DNA from: Bradyrhizobium sp. AZCC 1610
GTDB lineage: Bacteria > Pseudomonadota > Alphaproteobacteria > Rhizobiales > Xanthobacteraceae
Assembly: GCF_036924515.1 (NCBI RefSeq)
Contig: NZ_JAZHRR010000001.1
Location: 6,481,001-6,545,000 of the forward strand
DNA length: 64,000 bases
Direction: 5' to 3'
Below the pieces are notes generated by a model. The model ran no database searches. It saw only the letters and a program-made list of their open reading frames with translations, and had not been told where the DNA came from. The position numbers and the translations under genes were made by a program. This document shows positions 8,347 to 18,370 of the stretch, one piece after another (position 1 is the stretch's first letter; each line of letters starts with the position of its first letter).

Positions 8347-8478
8347 ATGAGGTACGCGACACTTGTGCTGGTTACGTCCGCAGCCCTGCTGCTGCTCGGC
8401 AGCGGGATCTGGGCCAACATCAGTAAGACACCGCTTTGGGAAATCCGGGGGCTCTGGGTCACCCAGGCCACGCGGTAA
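8347..8478 (+). CDS. Small membrane or exported protein
   Basis: The protein has 43 residues. A hydrophobic N-terminal helix (about 3-20) is followed by WANISKTPLWEIRGLWVTQ. A strong purine-rich site (AGAAGGGAGGG) lies just upstream of ATG 8347. I do not recognise it. It stands alone between regions without genes. Confidence 0.5.
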   Translation: MRYATLVLVTSAALLLLGSGIWANISKTPLWEIRGLWVTQATR

Positions 8479-8600
8479 ATGGCTTACTAACCTGATCGGG
8501 AACCCCTTATGGGCATATATCGACCTGCTTGGGGCCGGCGGTAAGGCGCGTGCATCCGTCGTCCCGCATCCCATCGATCTCGGCGCGCTCGGCTCTCGTG

Positions 8601-8830
8601 TCAGTTGATGGCTCTGTCAGCATCGCTGGGGAGCCGCACGACCCGCCGCTTTTGATCAACTAGGGCGTCATTACCGCGAAGCCCCGGCCTGATGGACGCA
8701 AGCCGAACGAATGCGAGGTAGTTGCCGGCGAGCTCGTCGTGGCGGGTTGTCAAGGTCTTCGCTACCCGCCGGAGGCCGTCTGGCCCTTTCCAACAGCTTC
8801 CTGCGCTTCGACAAGTGAGAGCGGGGCCTC
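8601..8830 (-). mobile_element. IS5-like transposase C-terminal remnant
   Basis: One minus-strand frame contains LRRVAKTLTTRHDELAGNYLAFVRLASIR, close to the C-terminus of IS5-family transposases (FRRIATRYDKLAANYLAFxxLAxxR). The region before it, holding RRKLLERA, is in another frame. The DDE catalytic part is absent and no terminal inverted repeats were found. It is a short decayed fragment. Confidence 0.55.
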
Positions 8831-9179
8831 CGCCAAGTCCTCTCGTCGGCAGAGAGCCTCGCAAGAGCTCTTGTGAACAAAATCGGCAGGAAGGAGGTGC
8901 TTCGGCATCTCCCGGGTATCCGAAGCCGATCGTATCGGTCTCGGCTCCCGCGACTGCGATTTCCGTCCACTGGTCGAGGCGGTGCAGCGCCGGCGTCCCT
9001 CAAACTACATTGTCTTGAGCTTCTTGGTGTGTGATTGCTTTGCACCCTCGCCACGAACAGGGGCAGGCATACTTACAAGCAGTAGCCGCATCGGCGTCCG
9101 AGCGACTATGACATGGAATCCGAAGCCGGGTCGCGCAGCGAGGCACCATCTGGGACGTCACCCCCGGCCTCGCATTCAA

Positions 9180-9779
9180 TCAGTGTGCCTTGGGTGCTGT
9201 ATCTTTGTCATTATTCTGAGTTTTTGCCGGAGACTCTGCCGTTTTGGGGAGTGACACCGGATTGTCTGCCAGCGTGTGAAGGTAATCGACAACGTCGGCC
9301 CGCTCGCTCGCGCGCGAAATGCCAGCGAATGTCATCGATGTGCCGGGGACATACCCACGCGGATCGGTCAGAAATTTGTCTAGCTCCTCAAACGTCCATT
9401 TTCCGCCCTTATCCTTCATCGCCGTCGAGTAGTTGAAACCATCCTCCGAGGCTCGTCGCCGGCCGACGATGCCCCAGAGATTAGGACCGACTCGGTTCGG
9501 ACCGCCCCTTTCGAATGTGTGACACGCTGAACATTTCTTCGCGGCGCTCTTGCCTCGCTCGACGTTTGCTTTCGCCAGACGTTGTTCGATTGGCTCCGGC
9601 TCGGCGGGCTGTTCGACTTTGGCTTCGGGGGTCGTTGGCTCTTGTACCGCAATGTCATAGCCGGGCTTTGCCGGCTCGTCGGGCGCAAAGATCGCGTCTG
9701 TGCCGATATTGACCGCGAGCAAGAAGGTAGAAGTACCCAGGATTGCGCCGAGAATCTTGTTGATTTCAAAGGAATCCAT
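9180..9779 (-). CDS. cycM: Membrane-anchored cytochrome c, CycM type
   Basis: The protein has 199 residues. An uncleaved N-terminal membrane anchor at about 7-25 is followed by a Pro/Glu-rich linker (about 35-66) and then a class I cytochrome c domain. Heme c attaches at CSACH (83-87) and the axial methionine is in PGTSMTF (about 149). It resembles CycM (cytochrome c552) of Bradyrhizobium, which carries electrons from the bc1 complex to the aa3 oxidase at the periplasmic face. A gene for oxidase subunit I lies in this window at 40214-41827, but it is not adjacent. The C-terminal 25 residues (SLPKTAESPAK onward) are a polar tail. The gene stands alone. Confidence 0.85.
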   Translation of the reverse strand: MDSFEINKILGAILGTSTFLLAVNIGTDAIFAPDEPAKPGYDIAVQEPTTPEAKVEQPAEPEPIEQRLAKANVERGKSAAKKCSACHTFERGGPNRVGPNLWGIVGRRRASEDGFNYSTAMKDKGGKWTFEELDKFLTDPRGYVPGTSMTFAGISRASERADVVDYLHTLADNPVSLPKTAESPAKTQNNDKDTAPKAH

Positions 9780-10740
9780 CAGGTTGACTGTCCACGCAAA
9801 TGTCCCTCCGCAGTCACGAACTCAAAGATGACTGCGACACATCAGTAGGCCGCACCTGCCATTCGTCATTATCAACATACGTTCCGCCCTGCGGTTTCTC
9901 GACAAAGTACGGCGGCGTACGTAGTCGCGTTTGCTGCTTTCCTCGATTACTTCCGACCGTCCGATAAAGTGGTGAACGTCACTTCCTAAGTGCGACCTTG
10001 ATGATGCAATTGACCGATGTCGTCGTTAAGGCCGTCTTGGATGTCCATTGAGGACTCCAATAATTCCGTCTTCTGTACCGGCAATTGAGATCGGTATCTA
10101 GATCACGACAAATGACTGGTGCGACGAGTTCCGGCGCTCCGCTGCGACAGACATCAAGGTTAGGTACGGCATCGGACAATAGCTTCCGTTCTCTCGTGAC
10201 GTGAGCGAGAAGATGGGAAGCCGCATTCATGGTCTGCCCGCAGGAATCATACTGTGCACGAACTCGTTTTCGAGCCGGAGAGAATTGATGCAATGACGTC
10301 CACGCTCGACATTGCGTGACGGGTGTCGAAGCATTCAGGCACCCCCTTGGCGAGTCTCCTGGCAGAACATGCGCGTCGCTCTTTCCCAAAGATAACAATC
10401 GAGCTTGCTCACGATAGAGAGGAAGACGAGGCGAGAATTTGCGCGGGAGCGCTCGCGCGCCTGATCGCTTCACAGTCAGCAATAAAGCGGTGGCGAGGCT
10501 CAGTGGAAGCTCGCGTGACACCCGTCGTGGACCGTACGCCATGACCGCCGCCGCCCATAAGGCTGGACATGGCAAGCGCATTTCTTGGACCTCGAGGGCT
10601 CGTGCGCGATCAAGCGCGCCTGGCACGAACCGGTCGTCTAGGGCCGGCTCGGCGTGCAGATCTACGAATAGTTCGTCCGTCTGTGCCGATTCGCGGTGGA
10701 GAGAAGGGAGAGTTGTCAGGAGCCACTCGAATGTTTGATC
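9780..10740. other. Long stretch without a supported gene
   Basis: A 215-codon minus-strand frame (9979-10626) and plus-strand frames at 10323-10738 overlap. None has a good ribosome site, a plausible composition or a known motif. Plus-strand text around 10590-10710 looks faintly protein-like, but stop codons interrupt it. This is probably decayed DNA. Confidence 0.4.
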
Positions 10741-11433
10741 TCATGACAGCAGATTTGGCTGCTCCGGTACAGTCGTTTCGCGCTTGATCTCCGCAAGAAT
10801 CTCTTTTGCGCGAGCGATCGCGACTTTTTGATCCTTTACGCTCAGGTCGTGAAGTAACGCATCGCGATCGCTCTTTGCGAAAGTGCTGCCCTCAAGCACA
10901 GCGACTTCCAACCACGCGTATGCCTCTATCGGATCTGCAACTACACCAAGACCAAGGCGGTACGTGCGACCTAGCAGCATCGCAGCGCGCGGGTCGCCGT
11001 GGTAGGCCGCTTCCTTCAGATAGATCTTTGCTTGCGAGAAATCAGGCGGTACGAGATTGCCGTGAAGGTAGATTTCCCCGAGCCTGAGCTCTGCAGCAAC
11101 GACGTTCTGATTGGCGGCCATCTTGTAAAGCTCAATAGCCCTCCCCGGATCACGGGGGGTCTCCAATCCAAGCTCGGTCATGTACCCGAGCCAATATTGC
11201 GCATCGGGATTGTTCTTATCGGACAGCTGAGTGAAGACGCTGATTGCAAACTGATTGTCCTCCCGAATGGCCTCCTTAGCGCGTTCCAGCTGTGACTGAC
11301 TTACCGCTGTGAAGCCGCGCCAACGCCATTCTTGGACCCCGAGACCAATTGCTACGCCGAAGACGGCAACAATCACGAGGGCGATAAGTAACGGACGCGG
11401 AACGCGTGGCTCACGAGGGTCAAGTGTCGTCAT
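10741..11433 (-). CDS. Membrane-anchored SEL1-repeat protein
   Basis: The protein has 230 residues from the ATG at 11433, chosen because GAGGAGC lies just before it (the frame is open 37 codons further). One TM helix (about 15-34) follows a short Pro/Arg-rich cytoplasmic tail. The periplasmic part holds SEL1/TPR-like repeats: AQYWLGYMTELG with DPGRAIELYKMAANQN, AELRLGEIYLHG, SQAKIYLKEAAYHGD, and AMLLGRTYRLGLGVVADPIEAYAWLEVA. Such repeats bind protein partners. The specific partner is unknown and no operon mate is seen. Confidence 0.8.
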   Translation of the reverse strand: MTTLDPREPRVPRPLLIALVIVAVFGVAIGLGVQEWRWRGFTAVSQSQLERAKEAIREDNQFAISVFTQLSDKNNPDAQYWLGYMTELGLETPRDPGRAIELYKMAANQNVVAAELRLGEIYLHGNLVPPDFSQAKIYLKEAAYHGDPRAAMLLGRTYRLGLGVVADPIEAYAWLEVAVLEGSTFAKSDRDALLHDLSVKDQKVAIARAKEILAEIKRETTVPEQPNLLS

Positions 11434-11951
11434 GCGAAGCTCCTCAGCGCCAAAGATGGACGGCGCGATTGGTCGGTACCAGGCAACAGATCGAGAGCAA
11501 GCATTATTCGTTGGACTGACTGATCCCATTTGTTTCGACGCCACCTATTTGGTGATAAAATTCTTTCGTTTCAACGTCACCCATGGGTCAGGCCGTGCAA
11601 GCGACCGCGCTGCTCTTGTTGGTACGGAGGCTCAATGCATTTTTCTTTCCCCGACATGCCGACCCGGTAGCCTGATCGCACTAAGCACACGGCGCTCCTG
11701 CGGATATGGAGCCTTCCCCCGAGCTGTGGATCGCGGCGCCGACACCATCAAGAATTTCCCGACTGGGTCTATTCTTGGTAGCGAAACTGCGACGAGCGCG
11801 CACCAATGTGCCGATTGCGAGGTTAGTCGGTCTGCCATCGTACCGAGTTCGTGATCTTTAGTGCTAGGCCCAACACCTATAGATCGCCATTTCCATTTGG
11901 GACGGTCGAACACCTTCAATGCACACTGTGCACACCCGGAGGAAACCAGCG
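11434..11951. other. Intergenic region, no supported gene
   Basis: This divergent region between the SEL1 protein gene and the DegP-like gene contains only shadow frames. The ribosome site GGAGGAAA of the protease gene is at its right end. Confidence 0.5.
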
Positions 11952-13448
11952 ATGATGCCAACACGTGCTTATCGGTTTGCGGTGGGTAGGATTGGAACGC
12001 TCGGGCAATCGAGCCTCCTTGCGGCAGCCCTGATTGGACTGGGCCTGCTGGTTGGTGGGTCCGGCACCTCACCTCAGCTGAACCTTCCAGGACTGATGAC
12101 TCACGCCTATGCGACCGAAAGCACAAGGCCCCCGGGTTTCGCGGATATCGTGGAACGGGTGAAGCCGGCCGTGATCGCGGTCCGCGTCAAGGTGGAAAAC
12201 AAGGTTGGGCCGGAGGCAGTGTTTCCATTCGATCCGGGATCACCTTTGGAGCGCTTCTTCCGCGAGTATGGCTTCCCGGAAGGAATACCGCGACATCGCT
12301 TTTCGAGGGCGCAGGGGTCGGGGTTCTTTATCTCGGCCGACGGATACGCTGTGACGAACAATCACGTGGTCAAAGGCACCAAATCGGTAGAGGTCGCCAC
12401 GGATGATGGGAAAACCTATAGCGCCAAGGTGGTCGGGGCGGATGCGAAAACAGACATTGCCCTTCTCAAGGTCGAAGGACGCGAGAACTTTCCGTACGTT
12501 ACATTTGCCGAAGGCGCTCCGCGAATTGGCGATTGGGTGATCGCGGTCGGCAACCCCTTTGGGCTGGGCGGCTCGGTGACGGCTGGCATCGTTTCCGCTC
12601 GCGGCCGAGATATTGGGGCCGGTCCCTACGACGACTTCATCCAGATCGATGCGCCAATTAACAAGGGCAATTCTGGCGGGCCGGCGTTCGACGCGAATGG
12701 GAGCGTCATTGGTGTTACGACCGCGATCTACTCACCGACCGGAGGATCTATCGGCATCGGTTTTGCCATTCCAGCGGACACAGCCCAGTCCGTGGTCGCG
12801 CAACTCAAGGACACAGGCTTCGTCACCCGCGGGTGGATCGGTGTCAGGATCCAATCGATCACGCCCGATATGGCCGACGCTCTGGGCATGAAGCAAGCGC
12901 GGGGGGTGCTGATTGTCCAACCTCAGCAGGGCAGGCCAGCGGCGGAGGCCGGTATCAAGGCGCGTGACGTGATCACTTCAGTAAACGGTCAAGACGTCAA
13001 AAATTCTCGCGACCTTGCGAAGAAGATTGCCGCGAGTCGTCCAGGCTCGAAGGTTGAGCTCGGGATCTTGCGGAATGGTGCCGAAAAGAAGATCTCCCTG
13101 ACGGTCAGCGAGATGCCAAGCGAGCGGCAGGCAGGCCTGGGTTTCAAGGGGCCGTTGAGCGGAGGCGCAGCCCCCCTTGGACTCACCCTCGTGCCGGCGA
13201 GCAGTGTCGCGGGCGTCGGCGACCGCGGCGTGGTGGTGATCGACGTCAGTCCCGACGGCCCAGCGGTGGCCGCTGGTATCCGCTCAGGTGATGTGATCCT
13301 TGAAGTTGCAGGCGAAGCCGTGAACAGTCCTTCAGACGTGCGCCAAGAAGTACGCGACGCGGCTCAATCAGACAAGCGGCACGTGCTGATGCGCGTGAAA
13401 TCCGGAGACGTCACTCGGTTTGTCGCATTAGCTCTTTCTGAGGGATGA
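11952..13448 (+). CDS. degP: DegP/HtrA-family periplasmic serine protease
   Basis: The protein has 498 residues from ATG 11952, which follows GGAGGAAACC. A signal sequence (about 15-40) leads to the periplasm. The trypsin-like domain shows the triad H138 (TNNHVV), D168 (KTDIALL) and S241 (GNSGGP). Two PDZ domains follow, one at about 285-385 (GWIGVRIQSI, AEAGIKARDVITSVNG) and one at about 405-495 (PAVAAGIRSGDVILEVAG). It should degrade or refold damaged envelope proteins. The length and order are normal for DegP/DegQ. It stands alone between a divergent SEL1 gene and a convergent DUF502 gene. Confidence 0.93.
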   Translation: MMPTRAYRFAVGRIGTLGQSSLLAAALIGLGLLVGGSGTSPQLNLPGLMTHAYATESTRPPGFADIVERVKPAVIAVRVKVENKVGPEAVFPFDPGSPLERFFREYGFPEGIPRHRFSRAQGSGFFISADGYAVTNNHVVKGTKSVEVATDDGKTYSAKVVGADAKTDIALLKVEGRENFPYVTFAEGAPRIGDWVIAVGNPFGLGGSVTAGIVSARGRDIGAGPYDDFIQIDAPINKGNSGGPAFDANGSVIGVTTAIYSPTGGSIGIGFAIPADTAQSVVAQLKDTGFVTRGWIGVRIQSITPDMADALGMKQARGVLIVQPQQGRPAAEAGIKARDVITSVNGQDVKNSRDLAKKIAASRPGSKVELGILRNGAEKKISLTVSEMPSERQAGLGFKGPLSGGAAPLGLTLVPASSVAGVGDRGVVVIDVSPDGPAVAAGIRSGDVILEVAGEAVNSPSDVRQEVRDAAQSDKRHVLMRVKSGDVTRFVALALSEG

Positions 13449-13939
13449 AGCCTGATCTCCCCCTGCGATGGTCCGATCGACCCCGTGGCACCCGAGTTCG
13501 GAGGGCTAAGCTACTTATGGGAGGGTACGCGTTTTCGAGCTCGGTGTGGCGCTCATCCGAACGACTGCGCCGGCCGAGCAGCCTGGCAGCGCCGTTGCGT
13601 AGTGAGGTTCTCCACGGGAACTCAAAAGGAAGGTGATCTCTTGACGTTCGAAGGCTTGTTCAAATATCCGCTCGGGGACTGACGTTCGCGCTGATTAGGT
13701 GCGGATTGAGCGAGCTGCGCACGCGGCAGCCTTGTCGACAGCGATCGGGGACATCCGTTACTTCATTCTCGCTCGCACTGTTGACGATTTTCGTATCGAT
13801 CGACTGCCAGCTGTTGGTTGGTTGCTGGAGCCTTCTGCGCAACCGCGCCAAGGTGCCGCATCCACATCGTGTTGATCCGTGACCGAAGCGCATCGGCACC
13901 GCTTGGTACTGAACTAACAGCCCGTCTGTCTTCCATTCA
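13449..13939. other. Intergenic region, no supported gene
   Basis: This region between the convergent protease and DUF502 genes shows no recognisable coding frame and no clear terminator hairpin. Confidence 0.45.
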
Positions 13940-14614
13940 TCAGGACCGCGCGACCGTCGGGATAACCTCGCGGGCAAGCACACCGAAGGAAAAGTAGAGC
14001 TTTATCAGCGCGTCCGCGTCCATGCTGGGAACGCGTATCACTGCGGCTTCCGGTACTAAAACCAGGCCACCCCAGGCGGGGAGAGGCGAAGTCGGCAGGT
14101 AGACCAACAAGCGTCGGTCGCCGCCAACATCGAAAACCTCGTTAGCAGCGAGCAAGGCTGGGACGTCCGCCCCTTGATCCCCTCCGAGGCGGCACATCAC
14201 AACCGGCAGGCCGGCCAAGTCTGCTTTGCTGGCGGCAAAAAGACGAACGACTTGGGAAACGGGGCGATAGATGGATCGAAATAAAGGCACCGTCGCCAGC
14301 ACGTCGTCTAGGGTCCGATCGAGTGCGCGTCGTGCCTCGATTCGCACGATAAGGCCAAGGAGCCAAAGGCTTGCAAGGGCGATGCAAGCACCGATGAGAA
14401 AGGCGATTAGCCCACGTTTCTGCCCGACGATTGCCGCGCCGCCACTCGTCAGCAGATCGCCGATCCACGTACCCGGACCGATTGTCGCTCCAACGGTACT
14501 GATGACCCAACTGATGATCAGGACGGTCAGCATAAATGGCAGCAGAACGAACATGCCAGTCAGCAGATTTCCAATGATACCTGTTCGCCAAAACTTTCCT
14601 AAGATCGAGTGCAT
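13940..14614 (-). CDS. DUF502 membrane protein
   Basis: The protein has 224 residues. Two strong membrane helices (about 12-40 and 66-90) are followed by a soluble domain with typical DUF502 features: PLFRSIYRPVSQVV, then a GGLVLVPEAAVIRVP stretch resembling the family's PTTPNPTSG region. The ATG at 14614 has GAGG about 8 bases before it. DUF502 proteins are widespread inner-membrane proteins of unknown function. No operon partner is visible. Confidence 0.85.
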   Translation of the reverse strand: MHSILGKFWRTGIIGNLLTGMFVLLPFMLTVLIISWVISTVGATIGPGTWIGDLLTSGGAAIVGQKRGLIAFLIGACIALASLWLLGLIVRIEARRALDRTLDDVLATVPLFRSIYRPVSQVVRLFAASKADLAGLPVVMCRLGGDQGADVPALLAANEVFDVGGDRRLLVYLPTSPLPAWGGLVLVPEAAVIRVPSMDADALIKLYFSFGVLAREVIPTVARS

Positions 14615-14827
14615 TGTCGAGACCTCAAGCTTGGACAGGGACCAGGACGCTGTTAGTTCAGCAGCTGAACTACGGTATCATTGTTGACTACGAAGTCCTG
14701 TGCTCGGCGACCAAACGATTGCGCTCTGTTAATTCCAGTCATCGCGACCTACCAGGCGGAGCCGGGGCCGCCAGGGGTCAATCTGACGGTGGGGGAAAAG
14801 GCGTGAAACGCATGGCTGCGTTTTTAC

Positions 14828-16633
14828 TCACGGGCGCCTGTGTCTCGCTTCGCTTCCAAGCGTGTTGAAGCGCGCTTTCTGCTCGCCGCTCAACGAAGCG
14901 TAGAACGTCTGGAGTGCCGGCTGCACTGTCCTGGCAGCGTCGACCATCGCCTTTAGCCGGCTCTCCATCGCCTCGAGCCGGCCGACCGGCGTCTGCGGAG
15001 TAACGTCGGGACAAGCGGATTGGAGCATATCAACTGCGCTCACCGTCGCTCCTCTCAATTCGTCGAGCGCCTTCTCCTGCGACCCCTGTGGCCGCACAAC
15101 CTCCTCGATCCTTCCAATCGGCAGGTCTATCAGGCCTGGCTTGGGCTCGCCGCAACGGGAGGCTTCGTCTTGCGCCTGAGTCTGCCGGCCGGTGCTGGCG
15201 CGGCCCACCTCCGGCCCGAGCAGGTTGAAACGCGCCTTCTGCTCGTCGTCCAGCGAATTGTAGAACGCCTCGAGCGGCGGCCGCACAATACGGATGGCCT
15301 CAAGCGTCGCCTCAAGCCGCTCAATCATGACCTGCAAACGTCCGGTCGGCGTCATCGGAATGTCCGTGGGGCAGGCAGCCTTGAACGCCTCGGCTGCCTC
15401 CGCTGCCGCCGTCTTGAGGTGATCCAGAAGCTTTTCCTGCGCGGGATCCAGCCGAATAGCATTCTCGATGCGCTCGAACGGCCACGCCGTGACGACTTTG
15501 GCCGGCTCGCAGACCTGCGCAATCACCCGGGCGGCTCGGTCGCGGGACGCCCGGTCGCCAGGCGACGCACTCTTCAAACCGTCCGGGTACGGCGCGGCAT
15601 ATGTGGATTGAGAATAGGAACTGCCGTACGGCCAGAAGATTCCTTCGAAAATGTCGTCGTAGGCGTATGCCCAATAACCCTCGCTATAGGCATAAGGCCA
15701 GAACGTATAGTGGAAGATGTCAAAGTAGGCATACGGCCAGAAGACCGGTCCCACCCACGCTACGAAGTGAGCGTGATGCTTATGCCGCCAGGCGTGCCGT
15801 GCAGCGACCCCGGCCCGGCGCGCCTCTCTGGCCTGCTGCCGGGCTTCCTCGGCCTGCCGCCGGTCGGCGCGGAATTGCGCAGCGAAGCGCCCGCGAGCGG
15901 CCGCCTCCGGCGTTAGGGGAGCGGGCCGCCGCTCACGCGCTTCGAGTCGCTCCTGGCGCCGCTGTTCGCGCTGCTGCGCACGTTCCCGAAACAACTGCTC
16001 CCGTCGCTGCGCACCGTCCTGTCGCCGCTGCTCACGCTGCTCCAGCCGCTCCTTCCGCTCTGCGGCACGCTCCTGCTGGCGTTGCTCTCGTTGCGGCTCC
16101 GCCTGCCGCGCGCGCTCGCGGTCCTCTCGGCGGTCTGGCTGCACCGCGCGCTCCCGCCGTTTCTGCAACCGCTCCTCGGCCCGTTCCCGCCGGCGCTGCA
16201 GCCGATCCTCGGCCCTCTCCCGTCGGGGCTGCAACCGCTCTCGACGTTGCTGTTGAACGTTCTCATGCCGTTGCGGGCGCCGGACACGTTCCTGTCGGCG
16301 CTGTTGGCGGGCGCGCTGCTCGATCCGCGACCGAGGTTGCGCACGCATGTGCCGCTGAATTCGCTGTTGCCGTTGCAGTTTTTGGCGAACCTGCGGTGGC
16401 GCAGCCCGTCGGATGCTTGGTGCGGCGCGAGACGGCATGCCGCGCGGGGCAACGCGCGGAACCGGAGCAGCCCTCGGGACCACCCGGTGCGGTGCTGCCT
16501 GTCTTGGCATCGCTGCGCGAGGCGCGGGTGCGGCAGCTCCTGGACGATGCCCTCTCGGCTGTGCGTCCAAAGTCATGGGCATTGCCGTGAACACAAGAAG
16601 CCCGGTGACGAGGCAGGCGACGAACCTGATCAT
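14828..16633 (-). CDS. Exported Arg-rich protein with two LTXXQ (Spy/CpxP-like) domains
   Basis: The protein has 601 residues from ATG 16633. A signal peptide is at about 1-24 (ends in TLDAQ). Residues about 25-120 are Pro/Ala/Arg-rich. Residues about 70-270 are extremely Arg/Gln/Glu-rich, with repeated RRERAEERLQ-like units likely to form a long charged helix. A Tyr/Trp-rich patch with repeated FWPYAY follows. Two homologous C-terminal domains of about 100 residues carry the LTXXQ-type ends DDEQKARFNLLG and SGEQKARFNTLG. Such domains occur in Spy/CpxP periplasmic chaperones and in rhizobial LTXXQ proteins. A perfect EcfG-type promoter lies upstream, so general-stress control is likely. Confidence 0.8.
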   Translation of the reverse strand: MIRFVACLVTGLLVFTAMPMTLDAQPRGHRPGAAAPAPRAAMPRQAAPHRVVPRAAPVPRVAPRGMPSRAAPSIRRAAPPQVRQKLQRQQRIQRHMRAQPRSRIEQRARQQRRQERVRRPQRHENVQQQRRERLQPRRERAEDRLQRRRERAEERLQKRRERAVQPDRREDRERARQAEPQREQRQQERAAERKERLEQREQRRQDGAQRREQLFRERAQQREQRRQERLEARERRPAPLTPEAAARGRFAAQFRADRRQAEEARQQAREARRAGVAARHAWRHKHHAHFVAWVGPVFWPYAYFDIFHYTFWPYAYSEGYWAYAYDDIFEGIFWPYGSSYSQSTYAAPYPDGLKSASPGDRASRDRAARVIAQVCEPAKVVTAWPFERIENAIRLDPAQEKLLDHLKTAAAEAAEAFKAACPTDIPMTPTGRLQVMIERLEATLEAIRIVRPPLEAFYNSLDDEQKARFNLLGPEVGRASTGRQTQAQDEASRCGEPKPGLIDLPIGRIEEVVRPQGSQEKALDELRGATVSAVDMLQSACPDVTPQTPVGRLEAMESRLKAMVDAARTVQPALQTFYASLSGEQKARFNTLGSEARHRRP

Positions 16634-16664
16634 GATGAATTCCCGCGCGTCGCCCTTCAATGCA

Positions 16665-16690
16665 AACGCCCCCGGGACTCTTGCAGTTCC
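16665..16690 (-). promoter_or_regulatory. EcfG-type general stress promoter
   Basis: On the minus strand GGAAC (16686-16690) is followed after 17 bases by CGTTT (CGTT at 16665-16668). This is the consensus for the alphaproteobacterial general stress sigma factor EcfG. It ends 31 bases before the ATG of the LTXXQ protein gene, an apt distance for a promoter. Confidence 0.7.
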
Positions 16691-17289
16691 TTGCGCAACC
16701 AATGGGGCCTTCGAGACAGTACGGTATCGTACCGGGTCAATGGGCGCCGTTACAGGTTAGAGACGAAGCCGACTGACGCTATGCAGCCCAGAGGCGGACT
16801 TGTTCTCTAGTCGAGCGTCGCGACGTATCTAGTCGAATTCCGGTGCACTTTGCTTACGACGAGAGCCTTAACGCTGATTCGGGCCTCCAATATCTGGCAT
16901 CCAGCAGTTTGCATCCTGTAGAGCATGCTCTCGTCAACGGCGAGGTCGACATCCTTAGTTTCGTCAGTGCGTCGTCACCGAAAACCTTCGTGACCGTAAA
17001 CTCGCGTGGCCGCGCGCTTCGTTCCTCGACGGATGCTGGGAAACGCATCATCGTCTTCGCAAATGTTCATGGCTCTGTTTCGGTATTGGTACGCAACGAG
17101 ACCAATTGGCCTCGCTTTCCGGGGGACTGCCGGTCCACACCAGGAAACGAACGCGGCGGTTCTTGCTTCTTCCTATATGTGTGTTTCTTGGACTGGGACT
17201 TTAGACCGGACGCGAATGATCGGGAATGATCTGCTGTCGCTGGCGTGCCCGCATCCCAAAAGCCAATTCATTGGCAAGTTGCGCGAACC
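16691..17289. other. No supported gene
   Basis: An open frame at 16843-17229 has no ribosome site and no recognisable motif. The stretch separates the stress promoter from the MscS remnant. Confidence 0.45.
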
Positions 17290-18370
17290 GTGATGCAAGA
17301 CTGGAGTGCGTCGATGGCTACCGTCATAAACTCGGTGCCAGCGTGGGTCATCGTCGCAGCAACGCTTCTGGCAGCCATCGTCGCCGGGCTGCTGGTTTAT
17401 CGATTTCTATTTCTCACTCTTGAAAAGTGGCTCCGCAGTACCGAGAATTTTGCCTGGCTGCTGGTCCTGAAGAAGCTGCGGGCTCCATCCGCTCTTGGCA
17501 CTGTCATTTTTTTCGCGACATCGCTGCTGCAACTTACCCCGATTAGCGGTGCGCTCCCCCGCTTTTCTCGCTCGCGTTCTGCAAGTCGCTGTCATTGCGC
17601 TACTTACGTGGATTGCGATCGTTATTATCGAAATCTTTGGTTCGGTGTATCTTCGTCATCTTCAAGTCAACGTGGAGAACAACCTTCTTGCGCGCAAGCA
17701 CGCCACGCAAGTGCGAATATTGAAACGTGCCGCAGTCACCGTGACTGCCGTGATCGGCACCGGAGTTTCGACGCGGTTCGGCAATACGGAGTCAGCCTGT
17801 TCGCATCGGCGGGCGTGGCGGGACTTGCGGTAGGCCTCGCTGCGCGCCCCTTGCTGTCGAATCTGATCGCCGGCGTTCAAATTACCATGACACAGCCGAT
17901 CCGAGTTCAGGATGTCATCATCGTGGGAGGGGGAATACGGCACCGTCGAGGAAATCACCTCAACCTACGTCGTGATACAGTTGTGGGACTGGCGCAGAAT
18001 GGTTCTCCCCCTAAGCTACTTCATCGAAAAGCCGTTCCAAAACTGGACCAGCGAGAGTTCATCCATCATCGGCGCTGTCACCTTCAACGTCGACTATTCG
18101 ACGGACGTCCCAACGATACGCTCGAAACTAAACGAGATAGTCGCCGCCAATCCGAGGTGGGACCGCCGCGTCGTCAGTCTTCAGGTTACCGACCCTACCG
18201 CGGAGACCATCCAGTTGCGAGCGCATGTGAGCGCTGCAACATCCGCCGCCGCATGGGACCTCAGATGTGAGGTCCCGGAAGAGCTCATCGAGTTCGTCAA
18301 TACCAGGATGCCGGGATGCCTGCCGCGTCGTCGTCAGCAGGTAGTCCACCGTGAGGTCGTCGCCCCCGCC
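17290..18370 (+). pseudogene. Small-conductance mechanosensitive channel (MscS) remnant
   Basis: The protein is recognisable only by joining frames. Frame one starts at 17290 with N-terminal membrane helices (WVIVAATLLAAIVAGLLVY). Frame two (about 17550-17765) holds RVLQVAVIALLTWIAIVIIE and then RKHATQVRILKRAAVTVTAVIG. Back in frame one (about 17770-17930) is the pore helix SLFASAGVAGLAVGLAAR. Frame two again (17930-18340) has the beta domain, with EGEYGTVEEITSTYVVI and the C-terminal NPRWDRRVVSLQV. At least three frameshifts rule out a normal product. In intact form it would release solutes on hypo-osmotic shock. Confidence 0.85.

Noticed and set aside
9979..10626. 215-codon minus-strand frame
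   Set aside because: No ribosome site, odd composition and no recognisable domain; overlapping frames look equally plausible.
15020..16810. Long plus-strand open frames of up to 329 codons opposite the LTXXQ gene
   Set aside because: They are antisense shadows of the Arg-rich coding sequence. Composition is odd (Ala/Pro/Arg), with no ribosome sites and no motifs.
16843..17229. 128-codon plus-strand frame before the MscS remnant
   Set aside because: No ribosome site and no motif; probably chance.
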